Below, one piece after another: positions 23,669 to 34,819 of a stretch of DNA of 64,000 bases. Made by a program: the position numbers and the translations under genes. The stretch's first letter is position 1; every line of letters begins with the position of its first letter. The notes beneath the pieces were generated by a model. The model made no database searches and was not told where the DNA came from. It was given only the letters and a program-made list of their open reading frames with translations. Origin of the DNA: Patiria miniata (Eukaryota > Echinodermata > Asteroidea > Valvatida > Asterinidae); the NCBI RefSeq assembly GCF_015706575.1, contig NW_024037068.1, positions 3,004,539 through 3,068,538 of the forward strand, read 5' to 3'.

Positions 23669-26600
23669 CCCAGCAGGCATTTTTGGTCGGTTTAACGTCC
23701 AAGCGACGTTTGATTCTGACCAATACTGACGTTGGATTTTGGTCCTTTTATAATTGATTATGAAAGTCAGTTAGACGTCGAAATTTGACCAAATAATAAC
23801 GTCTGTTTATGGTCGAGTTGTGACGTCAATCCTACTGGTTTTATTGACGTTAAACTGACGTCAGATTTCATGGTCAGATTTTGGTCATTTGATGATTGAT
23901 TTTGTAAGTTATTTAGACGTTGAAATCTGACCAAATAATAACGTCTGTTTATGGTCGAGTTGTGACGTCAATCCTACTGATTTGATTGACGTTAAACTGA
24001 CGTCAGATTTCATGGTCAGATTTTGGTCATCTAATGATTGATTTTGTAAGTTATTTAGACGTTGAAATCTGACCAAATAATAACGTCTGTTTATGGTCGA
24101 GTTGTGACGTCAATCCTACTGATTTGATTGACGTTAAACTGACGTCAGATTTCATGGTCAGATTTTGGTCATCTAATGATTGATTTTGTAAGTTATTTAG
24201 ACGTTGAAATCTGACCAAATAATAACGTCTGTTTATGGTCGGGTTGTGACGTCAATCCTACTGGTTTGATTGACGTTAATCTGACGTCTGATTTCATGGT
24301 CAGATTTTGGTCATCTAATGATTGATTTTGAAAGTTTTTTAGACGTTGAAAACATGACCAAAATCTAACATCCGCATATGGTCAAATCATGACGTCAGTC
24401 TGACCATGATTAACTGGTTAAATGGACGTCGACAGGACGTCAGATTCTTTGTTGAATTTAGGTCAGTTAATGGTTGAAAGTGTAATTTATTTAGACGTCT
24501 AAAACACAGACATGAGATCTAATCTCTTTTTTGAATATGTGTGGAGGTAGAAGACATCAGGCCGTCGATCTTGATGTTTTCTCTGATGATTGTTGACACG
24601 TATGGTAGGGCTTGGGTAGTATGTTTCTTCTCCATCAATTGCAAAGAGCAGAGATGAGCTGGAAAATTAAAAGGAGATGAATGAAATTGTGAATTTTCTT
24701 GAATACCAACACATTCAAAAATATTTTTTTGTGACTCGTAAATAATTAAAACAAAATAGATTCTTTATGTAAGCCAATTTAAGTGCAGCGGCAAATTTAT
24801 TTTCAGAGATCCGAAGAAAACAATTATTCTTATGAAGAAGACATGCATATTTTAAGTATACTGGGCAGTTCCATGCGATTCCAAGAAAATGAACAAAACT
24901 TAAAAATTCGAAGAATATAAAAATTTTAAAAACTGCAAGCATCACAAGGTCCTCATTTGAGTTAGTGCGGTAGTGAGATTTGGAATATTTAAGTTATCGA
25001 TCAACATAGTGTAGGAAATATGTCTCATGTTGACATGTGCGTTAAATGACAGCAGTTTTAGGCTTAAATGCAGCTTGGACATGATGATGGAAGGCGGGCA
25101 GAACATGCATGACTGCTGATTAGCTTAGCTTGTCTAGATTTCAATGTTTAAATAAAGGGCACCGTAAGTGTAACTTTGAATTTGAAATAAGAATTGACAA
25201 TAGCGTCAAACATTAACAACTTTCAACAATGAGAAGTTGAAGTATTTTTCCATTGAATTTTTATGTTATACAAGTAAGTAGGCCTACAGAAGGGAACCCA
25301 TTGTACATATCACTGTCAGGATAACATTTCAAGACTACTCGATCCCGTCCTTAAAAGAAATTTCAAATCCCTAACTCGGAAACAATCGCATTAGAAACTT
25401 ACCGTTTTTCAGACCGGTACATTGCAAAAGCCGACCATATTGTACGCCTGCGTACTAATCTTGATAATTGCAGTTCAATCGAATCTTGTGCTTGTCCCAT
25501 ACATCCTGATGTCGTATCTTGACTTGAAGTTAAGATTAGCAGGAACATGATCTTGTCATCAAGTGGCATATACTGTAGGACAATGACTGTTGCAATGTGC
25601 CCACAAAACTTCGACATTTGACCCACCACGTCTTTTCCCGAACTGAGCTGTTTCGAAGTTGCTAGACTCGTGTAGCATTGGATGGAATGCAAGAGGTCAC
25701 ACACAGGGCGTAAATAATGCTCACGCACGCGCGGTGCGCGCGCGATGTTTTGGTCATTTGGCGCGCGGGGCACGAATTTTGGCTCGGAGCCAAGACGTAC
25801 GTTTGGATGTTGTATTTTGGTTTAAACCATGACATAATGACAACGTTAGATATTTTAACCATCCATCGACCAGAACTTAACGTCATTATTTGAATCGTCG
25901 AAAGGACGTTAGAAAACGGACGTAACTATGGTTGAAAACATGACCTTTAATAATGACTTCAAATATTATAACCAGCAACCGACCATAATCCAACGTCACT
26001 GTTCGAGTAGTTGAAAAAAAATGTCAAAACCATGACATAATAACGACGTTAAATATTTTAACCATCCCCTGACCAGAACTCAACGTCGTTATTTGAGTCG
26101 TGGAAACGACGTCAGAAAACGGACGTAATATCATTGTTAAAACACAACCTAGTAACGACGTCAAATATTATAACCAGCAGCTGACCACAATAAAACCTCG
26201 CTTTTGGAGTCGTTGAAAAAAACGTCAAAAACGGACGTTATATTTTGGGGAAAACCATGACATAATAACGACGTTAAATGTTTTAACCACCCCCTGACCA
26301 GAACTCAGCGTCGTTACTTGAATCGTGGAAACGACGTTAGAAAACGGACGTAATATCTTAGATGCAAACATGGCCTCATAATAACGACTTCAAATATTAT
26401 AACCAGCAGCTGACCACAATAAAACCTCGATTGGAGTCGTTGAAAAAACGTCAAAAACGGACGCTATATTTTTTGTGAAAACCATGACATAATAACGACG
26501 TTAAATATTTTAACCATCCCCTGACCAGAATTCAACGTCGTTATTTGAATCGTCGAAACGACGTTATAAAACGGACGTAATATCATGGTTAAAAACATAA

Positions 26601-27233
26601 CCTAATAACGACGTCAAATATTATAACCAGCAGCCGACCACAATTCAACTTCGCTTTTGGAGTCGTTGAAAAAACGTCAAAAACGGACGTTATATTTTGG
26701 TGAAAACCATGACATAATAACGACGTTAAATATTTTAACCATCCCCTGACCAGAACTCAACGTCGTTATTTGAATCGCGGAAACGACGTTAGAAAACGGG
26801 CGTAATATCTTAGATGCAAACATGACCTCATAACGACTTCAAATATTGTAACCAGCAGCCGACCATAATTCAACGTCAATTTTTTAGTAGTTGAAAAAAC
26901 GTAAAAAACGGACGCTGCATTTTAGTTGAAAGCATGACATATGTACGACGTCAGATATTATAACCAACGGCCAACCACAATTCAACGTCGTGTTTTGATT
27001 TGTTGAAACGACGTTAGAAAGCGAACGTCATATCTTGGTTGAAAACATGACATAATTGTGACGTCTTGAAGGGAACCATAATAATGACAATAATACAACG
27101 TTGTTTTTCAGGCCGTTGTAAAGACGTTGACAAAACAACGTCATATCATGGTTGAAACTATGTTACGTATTATTTGTGACCAAATTCCTACTACATTGTG
27201 ACGTTGTTGTTATGTCAAATTCTGACGTTAAAT
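23669..27233. mobile_element. CCCAGCAGGCA-TIR element, copy 2 (right end lost in gap)
   Basis: The left end CCCAGCAGGCATTTTTGGTC matches copy 1. A left arm of about 130-bp gacgtc repeats (at least four near-identical copies at 23.7-24.35 kb), a core homologous to 13640-15230, and a right arm of gacgtt repeats follow in the same order as copy 1. The sequence runs into the N gap about 80 bp short of where the right TIR is expected. The left-arm repeats differ from each other less than in copy 1, suggesting recent local amplification. Confidence 0.85.
24499..25773 (-). CDS. Small two-exon frame in the core of CCCAGCAGGCA copy 2
   Basis: Exon 1 is open from about 25773 to 25403 and ends ...ATG TAC CGG TCT GAA AAA CG before a GTAAGT donor. 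Exon 2 (24658-24499) starts after a ttttccag acceptor. It completes the codon and reads SSLLFAIDGEETYYPSPTIR and on, through a basic stretch, to a TAG, in all 53 codons. Junction phase fits exactly (2 to 2). No transposase motif or known domain is visible. Copy 1 has the same splice sites but a diverged frame. It may be the remnant of the element's own gene or a captured exon pair. The internal start (MYRSEK) or a start further upstream are both possible. Confidence 0.4.
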
Positions 27234-27733
27234 NNNNNNNNNNNNNNNNNNNNNNNNNNNNNNNNNNNNNNNNNNNNNNNNNNNNNNNNNNNNNNNNNNN
27301 NNNNNNNNNNNNNNNNNNNNNNNNNNNNNNNNNNNNNNNNNNNNNNNNNNNNNNNNNNNNNNNNNNNNNNNNNNNNNNNNNNNNNNNNNNNNNNNNNNNN
27401 NNNNNNNNNNNNNNNNNNNNNNNNNNNNNNNNNNNNNNNNNNNNNNNNNNNNNNNNNNNNNNNNNNNNNNNNNNNNNNNNNNNNNNNNNNNNNNNNNNNN
27501 NNNNNNNNNNNNNNNNNNNNNNNNNNNNNNNNNNNNNNNNNNNNNNNNNNNNNNNNNNNNNNNNNNNNNNNNNNNNNNNNNNNNNNNNNNNNNNNNNNNN
27601 NNNNNNNNNNNNNNNNNNNNNNNNNNNNNNNNNNNNNNNNNNNNNNNNNNNNNNNNNNNNNNNNNNNNNNNNNNNNNNNNNNNNNNNNNNNNNNNNNNNN
27701 NNNNNNNNNNNNNNNNNNNNNNNNNNNNNNNNN
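27234..27733. other. Assembly gap, 500 N
   Basis: A run of exactly 500 N, usually a placeholder of unknown true length. It falls in the repeat-rich right arm of CCCAGCAGGCA copy 2, where short-read assembly often breaks. Confidence 0.99.
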
Positions 27734-27873
27734 TGAACCCCACTTCCAGATCTGCTTCTGTGTAGCATGAATAATGTGGTTTCAGGCCCCCTTTTGAATT
27801 TGAAAGGCTGGGCAACGAGCTTTTTTCAATCTTCTGCTGATGAAGAAGAAATGGAAAATAAGCAAGAACTCAC

Positions 27874-27980
27874 TGTGTCAGCAGAGCTGGAGGTCTTAAC
27901 TTGCTCGTGATCGGGCTGTAGAGAGACGGCCTCATCATGCTTGATCTTTTTCGGGAGCCCTCGATCCTTCTTGACTAGGC
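27874..27980 (-). CDS. Gene A family: second half of E3', probably untranslated
   Basis: This 107-bp segment has an acceptor (after gtaaaaag) and a GTGAGT donor, phase 1 to 0, with an open frame ending QPDHEQVKTSSSADT. It matches the 3' half of exon E3 of gene A (QPNHEQDETSNSTET before the same donor sequence at 33613). In gene A's second E3 the exon is split, with about 360 bp of unrelated sequence between this part and 28341. Because the upstream part carries an in-frame TAA, this piece may lie in the 3' UTR or be relict. Confidence 0.4.
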
Positions 27981-28340
27981 CTTTTTACATTTGAAAAAAA
28001 GAGAAAAGAAACAAAACAAACATGCATACACATGAACATGTGACACTTGTTTCGATTTTACTGGAGTTAAAAAGCCACTGAGAGTGTTATTTTGTTTGGA
28101 GACAGTTATCATTAAAGGTGTTAAATTTTGCTTAATATATAAAAAAAAACAATTTACCTTTCACAAAATGTACGTGTATCAGAGGTTTTTCAACTTAACC
28201 TGAAAGCCCTTGTAATGCCGAGGATGAGAAAATGATGAAAATTCTGATTATTACTGTAGATTGAATTCTGTGAAGCAAGAAATAATGGTTTTTGGGATAT
28301 TTCCTATTAGTTTGAACCGAAGCACTTCACCAGGGCTTAC

Positions 28341-28489
28341 CTTTTTATGCTGGCCAGTGACTGATCCTTAGTGGGCAGCACTGGTCTTGTGTGTCTGAGT
28401 GACAGTTGATGAGGAGCTGGCTTCAGTCCTACTGAACTGGTCCTCCTGTTCACTCGGTCCCTCAGTTAAGCCATTTGTTATGTTTGGAA
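28341..28489 (-). CDS. Gene A exon E3' (second E3), probable C terminus
   Basis: This 149-bp exon (acceptor cttatcag, donor GTAAGC; phase 1 to 0) is a duplicate of the first part of E3 at 34070. Both start V-x-x-I-T-N-G-L-T-E-G and contain SSSSTVTQT (here) or SSSTVTQT (E3). A TAA at 28370-28368 closes the frame after about 40 codons (…THKTSAAH), so gene A could end here. The flanking intron (ctgataagaaaagaag, gctacatgtactt) also matches that of E3, proving duplication of exon plus intron. Composition is Ser/Thr/Glu/Gln-rich with no hydrophobic segment. Function unknown. Confidence 0.5.
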
Positions 28490-29479
28490 CTGATAAGAAA
28501 AGAAGAGAAAGCTACATGTACTTAGGAAGAAAAAAAACTACTATACAGGGTGTCCAAAAAAACAAAAAACAAACGAACCGTCTAAACTTCCTTAAGTTCA
28601 TTAGCTTTTCAACACTAAACAATCTTTCCAATCGGGTACACATATTTATTGAGTTATGGCCAATTCAAAATAAGCACCGATTTTTCAATCTGTTGATAGT
28701 CTCAATTGTCATTTGTCAAGAATGTGATGGATTTGGGGTGAGGGTAGTTTAGCTTTCTTGAATGTTTAATCTTTCTTTCTTAATTTGGCTCTTTCATTTT
28801 TGTTGCTCACTTTTTGCAACAATGGTCATTTATCCTTTTGGAAGTAATGGTAGTTCACAAAAGGACTGTATGGTTAACTCCTTAGATGTTTACTGAGCTG
28901 CTCTGTCTCTGCCCTCTACTTGTAGCCTTAAGTTCACGAATGCAGGTTTTGGCCTGTCTTCTTCTTGCGGCAGTCAAAACATCAGTTGCATGGACAAAAT
29001 GAAAAAGCTAAAAATTAATGTGGCCTGACGTTGCGAACTTAGCAAGTTCTTCTTCAGAGGCTAAAAACAGAAAATGACAGAGGTACATACATTACCTGGG
29101 GGTGCACACAAACATGCAGGGCTAAAAGAAGAAACACAAAGGAGGATTAGGTGGGAAAGGTGTGGAAAGATGCAGGGGAGGGTGGATGAGAGAACAAGAA
29201 GCAAAGGGAGATGGCAAACCACAAGGGGTCTGGTATGAACAGGGGAGGGACCAGAAAGGGAAGGATCAAAGGTCACAGGGAGGGGAACGGACAAAAGAAG
29301 TGTGCGAGTGAAGGGGGATTATGCGGGGGGGGGGGGGGGGGGGGGGGAACAGTATGGAGGTGGAAGGGAAGATGGTAAACACAAACAATGAAGACAGGTG
29401 GATTATCTGTAACAGAAGACAATGGAGGAAGAAAAGATTAATCATTTCCAAGTTGGATGTTGAGACCATGTGGTTGAAT
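28490..29479. other. Gene A intron, 3' flank of the Penelope-like element
   Basis: First 150 bp match the intron next to E3 at 34.1-34.2 kb. A G-run (29328-29347) and purine-rich sequence follow. The boundary of the retroelement could not be fixed; its 3' untranslated part may reach into this stretch. Confidence 0.45.
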
Positions 29480-31930
29480 AATTCGAAGACGATTCATCAC
29501 ACTTTCTCTCTGCTGAGGCGAACTGAGTCCTTGCGATGGCCAAGAGATTCAGTGCCCTGCAAAATCATATCAGAAATGGAGTGGTTAGGCAGGTTGAAGT
29601 GATGACCAACAGGGGTGTCTAGTTTCTTGGTGTTGACCGTTGACCGGTGGGCATAGAAACGCTTCTTCAGCGTATTCTTAGTCTCACTACATACTGCACT
29701 CACAGACCCTGCAAGAAATGAGATATATGACATTAGGGGTGTTACAAGTGATGTTACCAATGGTTCTGTGGGTAGTGACAGAAGAGTGGCCAGAAAAGGA
29801 GTCAGACTCCTGGATATGAATCTGGCAGACAACACATCTGGAACTGCACTTGAAGTACCATGCTGGGTGGGAGGGATGCATCTAAGGATGGGACTTCAGC
29901 TCGAACAATCAAGTCCCGTAGATTTCGAGGACGCCTGTAAGCCAATGTGGGGCCGTTGGGGATGGCGCGGGCAAGGCGATCTGAAGTATGGAGGATATGA
30001 TGATTGTCATTAGTGATTTTGCGAAGGGGAGGGAGATTGGGGTGAAACGTGGTGACCAAGGGAATCATGGGTTTGGCCATGGCATCAGGGGCCTTTCCCG
30101 TGAGAGCTAGATTTCTGGGGATAGCTTTAGCTCTGGCAATGGCATGATGAACTTGGCGAGAGCTGTGACCCCTGGCCACCAAGTTGTTCCTCAGTATCTG
30201 TGTATGGCGGGGAGAAATCAGAATCATTAGAACAAATTCTTCTGAGTCTGAGTGCCTGGCTAAACGCTATGCCAGTTTTGCAGTGCCTGGGGTGACAGCT
30301 GGAGGAGTGTAGGTACTGGTGGGTGTCTGTGGGTTTGGAATACAGGTCAGTGGTTAGTGAGTTGCCTTGTTTGCGGACGTTGACATCCAGAAAGTGGGTT
30401 TTGTGAGCCGAGAACTCCGATGTGAATTTGATGGTTCTGTGGAAGGAATTGATGTGGTTAGTGAAGGTCAAGAGACTGTCCTCATCGCTTGTCCAGATGA
30501 AAAAACATCATCAATATATCTCCACCAGATCCAAGGGCGACATGGGGCCGAGGCAAGAATGCGTTCTTCGAGGTCACCATGAAGAGGCAAGCCATGGATG
30601 GGGCCATGCGAGTGCCCATTGCAGTGCCTGTACCTGTAGATAGTGTTTACCAGGAAGGAAAAATTGTTTCTCGTTAGTATAAGTCTCATGAGGGTGCCAA
30701 CATTACTGATGGGAGGAGTCGTGTGTCCTGCCTTGGCCAGAGCCAAGGAGCAAGCACGAACACCCTCCTCATGTGGGATGTTGGTGTACAGAGATGAGAC
30801 GTCGAAAGTCCAATGATGGCCGTGCTGGAATCTGGTCCTTGATTCCTTCAAGCTTGCGTAGGAAGTCTGGGGTGTCGTGAATGTATGACGAAATCTGTGG
30901 GACAAGGGGTTTGAGAAAACTGTCAATGAACAGGGAGATGCGTTCCGTGGGTGAGCCATTACCGGAGATGATGGGTCTACCGGGTTGCCAGCCTTGTGAA
31001 TCTTGGGTAGAAGGTAAAATCTGGCAGTCCTACAATCACAGGGAGAAAGAAATTTGTGAGCTTTCTTGGATAACTGGTCACGTGATCGCATATCGTCAAG
31101 TACCTGTTGTATATCTCGACAGAAAGTGCCTGTGGGGTCAGAGTCAAGGGGGTATAGTTAGTGCGATTATCCAACTGACGGTGGGCCTCGTCAATGTACT
31201 GCTGACGATCCATGATGACACAGCTGAACCTTTATCTGCTGGCTTGATGATGATGTCGGTGCGAGAGCCCAAGGAGTTGAGAGCCAGGCGCTCCTCTCTG
31301 GGGAGATTATCATGAGTCCTGTGGGGGAAGTTTTCCGGGTTAGTGACTTGGGAATTTATAACTTGAACGTATGTCTCTATGGCTGGCACACGATTCTTGG
31401 GGGTACCCATGAACTCTTGACTCGAAAAGGCTCTGGCTCACACGGTTCACTGTCCAGGAAAAAACTCACGCAGACGGATTCTATGGTAGTATTCCGTGAG
31501 ATCTTGGCTGAGCTGAACCTGGTTCACAGAACGGGGAGCGGGACAAAAATTGAGACCCTTGGAGAGAAGTTTGTGCTCTGCGTCAGATATGGATGAGGAA
31601 GAAAGATTAACTACAGTGTTGACAGGGGGTTCTGGCGATGGCGTAGTAGATGGGGACCTAGGACGTCTGAAACGACTGTGTCTGCGTTGTTGTTGCTTGG
31701 CAAGTAAGCCCACCAATCTTCTTGTTTCTCCTGTTGAGTAGGACATAGTCCAGGTTAGACAAACCCCTTTCAATCTCATCATTGAAATTCCTGTACGTGG
31801 AATCAGAACAACTGGATTTGAGTTGGGAGTCAAGGTGGGAAATGTTCTGATGGAGGTCCTCACGTGTAAATTGACACTGCTGAGAGAGAATATTGATGAG
31901 TTTAATAGAGGCACCATGCATAACTTGATT
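29480..31930 (-). mobile_element. Penelope-like element (reverse transcriptase plus GIY-YIG), broken
   Basis: Minus-strand frames in order show the landmarks of a Penelope-like retroelement polyprotein. These are a KPADKGSAV fingers segment (about 31.25 kb), FYLLPKIHKAGNPVDP (31.0 kb), TFDVSSLYTNIPHEEG with the first catalytic Asp (30.8 kb), WWRYIDDVF with the YIDD centre (30.5 kb), and FLDVNVRKQGNSLTTDLYSK with HQYLHSSSCHP (30.35 kb). Near the end is a GIY-YIG endonuclease remnant (VIYLISCRVC, then LKKRFYAHRS; 29.7 kb). The order RT then GIY-YIG is that of canonical Penelope elements. It is broken, with the frame interrupted roughly half a dozen times or more, and is not active. No terminal repeats were identified. 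It lies in the gene A intron between E2' (33.1 kb) and E3' (28.5 kb). Confidence 0.88.
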
Positions 31931-32155
31931 CCATTGTTGTTTAAAAGCTAATGAATTATGTATAGAAGTTTGCGATGTATTTTTTAAAGCTGTGAAAAAG
32001 AGGGCGCTTTAATTTTTTTTTAAGACACTTCTCTCTGAGAGCAGATCAAAAGATAAAGAACTGCAGGTGTCTCATGCAACAATTTCCACAAAGTTTCCAT
32101 AATTGTTTTTTGCACCATTCAATAGATACCGGTAGATATCTTGTTATGGCCATAC

Positions 32156-32791
32156 CAGGCGCGGTTCTACGGGGGGGGGGGGGGGGGGGGCCAAAAAATA
32201 AATTCCTTAAAAAAAATTGCATTAGCAAAAAGAAGGATTGTGATGTACATGTGAACGGTCTCCCCCTAGTGCAAGGGCGGATCCAGGAGGGGGGGGGGCC
32301 AAAGGGGGCCATCGCCCCCCCCCAAAAAAAACCCCGAAACCTATGTTTTTTTTTTTATGTGACATCGCAATAAAGGCAGGCAATGAGTACACCACCATCT
32401 TTTCCTCAAAAACAATTGGTTAAAGTGGTCAGAAATTGCCTCAGATCGCACCACAGAGCATCTAGAATCCAAAAATTGTTCGGGGCCCGCTTAAGGGCCG
32501 TAATTTTTTGGACCCACTTTTTTGGGGAACCAAAATTTTTTTGGCCCCCACAAAAAAATTGTGTTCTGGATCCCGCCTTGCTATAGTGTGAATGATTTTA
32601 GGATTTTATTGGCGCTCCCCATTGAAAATATGGCATGAGCCCTCCCCCCCCCCCCCCCCCACCACCAATATTGATTTTCGGAGGCCTAAGTGTCTGGAAA
32701 AAATAAACCGGTCAACATTTCAGCACGCCTCCTGAAAAAAATTTCTGGATCCACCGTGCTAGCCCCCCAAAAATATCTAGAACCGCGCCTG
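32156..32791. mobile_element. hAT-like MITE, 636 bp, perfect 8-bp TSD, empty paralogous site known
   Basis: Inverted CAGGCGCGGTTCTA ends are flanked by identical GGCCATAC (32148-32155 and 32792-32799). The unoccupied site is present in the window: around 34660 the duplicated intron reads ...tgtggccatacagaagat... with one GGCCATAC and no insert. G and C runs make up much of the body. It contains a second MITE (32272-32580). Confidence 0.93.
32272..32580. mobile_element. Nested hAT-like MITE, 309 bp
   Basis: Inverted ends CAAGGGCGGATCCAGGA and (reverse complement) CAAGGCGGGATCCAGAA. Flanks ccctagtg and ctatagtg agree at 6 of 8 positions, consistent with an aged 8-bp target duplication. It is younger than the surrounding MITE. 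Confidence 0.75.
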
Positions 32792-33060
32792 GGCCATACA
32801 GAAAATATTAAACATAATTTCCCACTATATGCAAAGATTCAAGATGTAGATGTTGTAGATTACAAAACTAAAATGACATTTCTCAACTACCCCTACCCAC
32901 CTACGAAAGAATCTCTCCCGAGTTTGAACTACATCCATGCTGAACAACAGACAGTTTGTTTCTTGCTTATCATGTTCACTGTAACTTTTGTTTCATCCAA
33001 TATACAAATGTTCAGTTGATGTTTATTACATGAATCGTAAGAAAAAAAAAATGCACTTAC

Positions 33061-33121
33061 CATATTGTTCTTGTTTCAACTGCTTGGTTGACTTGGGCAG
33101 TTTTAACTCCCTCTCTTTATT
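33061..33121 (-). CDS. Gene A exon E2' (second E2)
   Basis: This 61-bp exon (acceptor gcttag, donor GTAAGTG; phase 0 to 1) encodes about 20 residues, NKERELKLPKSTKQLKQEQY. It is a close duplicate of E2 at 37131-37191 (61 bp, NNEREFELPESTKRLKPEKC), and the introns on both sides are alike. Highly charged, no hydrophobic segment. E2' would splice to E3' at 28489, across the Penelope-like element. Confidence 0.65.
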
Positions 33122-33612
33122 CTAAGCAAAAGAGAAGAAATGGAAGTGAACACTGAGTTAGCATGCCAAATTCAGTTGCCAGGGAGAGGAGAGGAAGGCA
33201 ATAATACAAATGATGCATGGCAAGAAAAAAATATGTTGTGTCTGTCGTCTGGGGACACTTGCTGATGTAATCGTTCATCTTGGACCAGGTTTTTCTGGTG
33301 CCGAAGCGATCATGTGGTTTAGTGATCACTTCGGTATCACATCCATCACATTGTTCCAAGTGGCTATAGAAGATTTCTCAATTCTTTAGAAGATTCAATT
33401 CAATTTAATTCAGTTTGACATCTATTTCCATATTGGTGAAAATCAAAGGAAAGTAAACAATTACAGAACAAGTATTTAAATCAAAGATAATCAAGAACTA
33501 ATGAAGAACAAAACAAATTGATGACATGAGTTATGAGTTTGATACAGTTTCTTTAAGTCCTAAATAAAAGTCCTATAGGGAAGAAAGAGTTGAAAAATAA
33601 GCAAGAACTCAC

Positions 33613-34070
33613 TGTCTCAGTAGAGTTGGAGGTCTCATCTTGCTCGTGGTTGGGCTGCAGAGCAACGGCCTCATCACATTTGATTTTTTGTTCTGAGTCC
33701 TTGATGCCTTTTGGACTGGGCCTTGTTGCATCTTGCTCGTGGTTGGGCTGCAGAGCAACGGCCTCATCACATTTGATTTTTTGTTCTGAGCCTTGATGCC
33801 TTTTGGACTGGGCTTGTTGCATTTTGCTCGTGGTTGGGCTGCAGAGCAACGGCCTCATCACATTTGATTTTTTTTCTGATGAGCCCTTGATGCCTTTTGG
33901 ACTGTGCCTATCTGCATCTAGCTCGTTGGTGGGCTCCTTGGAGGCGCAGCCATTGGTCTTGAGCTGCTGTGTCTGAGTGACAGTTGATGAGGAGTTGGTT
34001 TCAGTCCCACTGATCTGTTCCTCCTGTTCACTCAGTCCCTCAGTTAAGCCATTTGTTATATCTTGTAGAA
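33613..34070 (-). CDS. Gene A exon E3, Ser/Thr/Glu/Gln-rich with coding minisatellite
   Basis: This 458-bp exon (acceptor tttgtatcag, donor GTGAGT) starts in phase 1, exactly matching the base left by E2, and stays open for 152 codons to end in phase 0. The first 55 residues are acidic and Ser/Thr/Gln-rich (ITNGLTEGLSEQEEQIS; SSSTVTQTQQ). The remainder is three copies of a 91-92 bp unit. Because the unit is not a multiple of three, successive copies are read in different frames: one copy as VMRPLLCSPTTSKMQQ, later copies as IKCDEAVALQPNHEQ. No known domain. Paralogous exons in genes B and C have 30 and 38 residues and lack the repeat. Probably a disordered linker. Confidence 0.65.
33630..33905. 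repeat. 91-92 bp minisatellite within exon E3, three copies
   Basis: The word gttgggctgcagagcaacgg starts at about 33650, 33742 and 33833, spacing 92 and 91. A single diverged unit is present in the duplicated exon at 27.9 kb, so the triplication arose after the module duplication. Confidence 0.9.
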
Positions 34071-34249
34071 CTGATACAAAAAGAAGAAAAAAGCTACATG
34101 TACTTTGGAAGAAAACAACAACTATACATGGTGTCAAAACTCCCCCACCCAAAAGAAAAAAAATTCTCAAACAAACAAAAAAACGAACCATCTAAACTCC
34201 CCCGTTTTCACAGCACAGCAAATGCTTTTCAACAATGAAAAATGTTTAA

Positions 34250-34530
34250 ACAAAGGAAAAGGATTTTCTTTACTTAGGAACTTGATATTTGGTTTGTGGG
34301 TTGTTCTTGATAGTCTTAAGAAGCCTATTGATTTTGAAGCCGACAGGTCAAAGGTCAAGGTCACTATTCCTAAAACAAAAGAAATCTTGTCAACGCGATA
34401 ACTTGAGAAATACTTTACTTAGGAACTTGAAATTTGGTTTGTGGGTTGTTCTTTGTAGTCTTAAGAAGCCTATTGATTTTGGGGCCGACAGATCAAAGGT
34501 CACTATTGCTAAAACAGTAGAAATCTTCCA
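34250..34530. repeat. Two units of a 145-bp repeat, related to 37.6-38.06 kb
   Basis: Each unit runs cgcgataacttgagaaatac, tttggtttgtgggttgttctt, tcttaagaagcctattg, gacaggtcaaaggtcaagg. The same unit occurs about three more times at 37620-38065. This repeat is familiar to me from several marine invertebrates, without a name. It lies in gene A introns. Confidence 0.85.
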
Positions 34531-34819
34531 TTTCGGTTAGGGACACTGACTTTAAAAAAATAATCCAGCATGCCAGGAGGATTGCGTAAGTCTCACGTAC
34601 AGTATTTTTTTACCATTCAATACCCGGTAGATATACATGTATGTTGTTGTGGCCATACAGAAGATAATTTTCCGCTGTATGCAAATATTCAAGATGTAGA
34701 TGTTGAAGATTAAAAAACTGAAACTAGATTTAATTATGTTTGTGTACAAACATACGGCTGTTTCGGTAATTTGTTACATGTATGTCATGTAGGACTGATA
34801 GGATGTATGTGGTACATGT

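Noticed and set aside
27152-27815. Open frames of about 190-200 codons over the gap
   Set aside because: Composed almost entirely of N; not sequence.
33977-34401. Plus-strand frames of 61-98 codons
   Set aside because: Antisense to exon E3 and across the 145-bp repeat; no start context or splice support.
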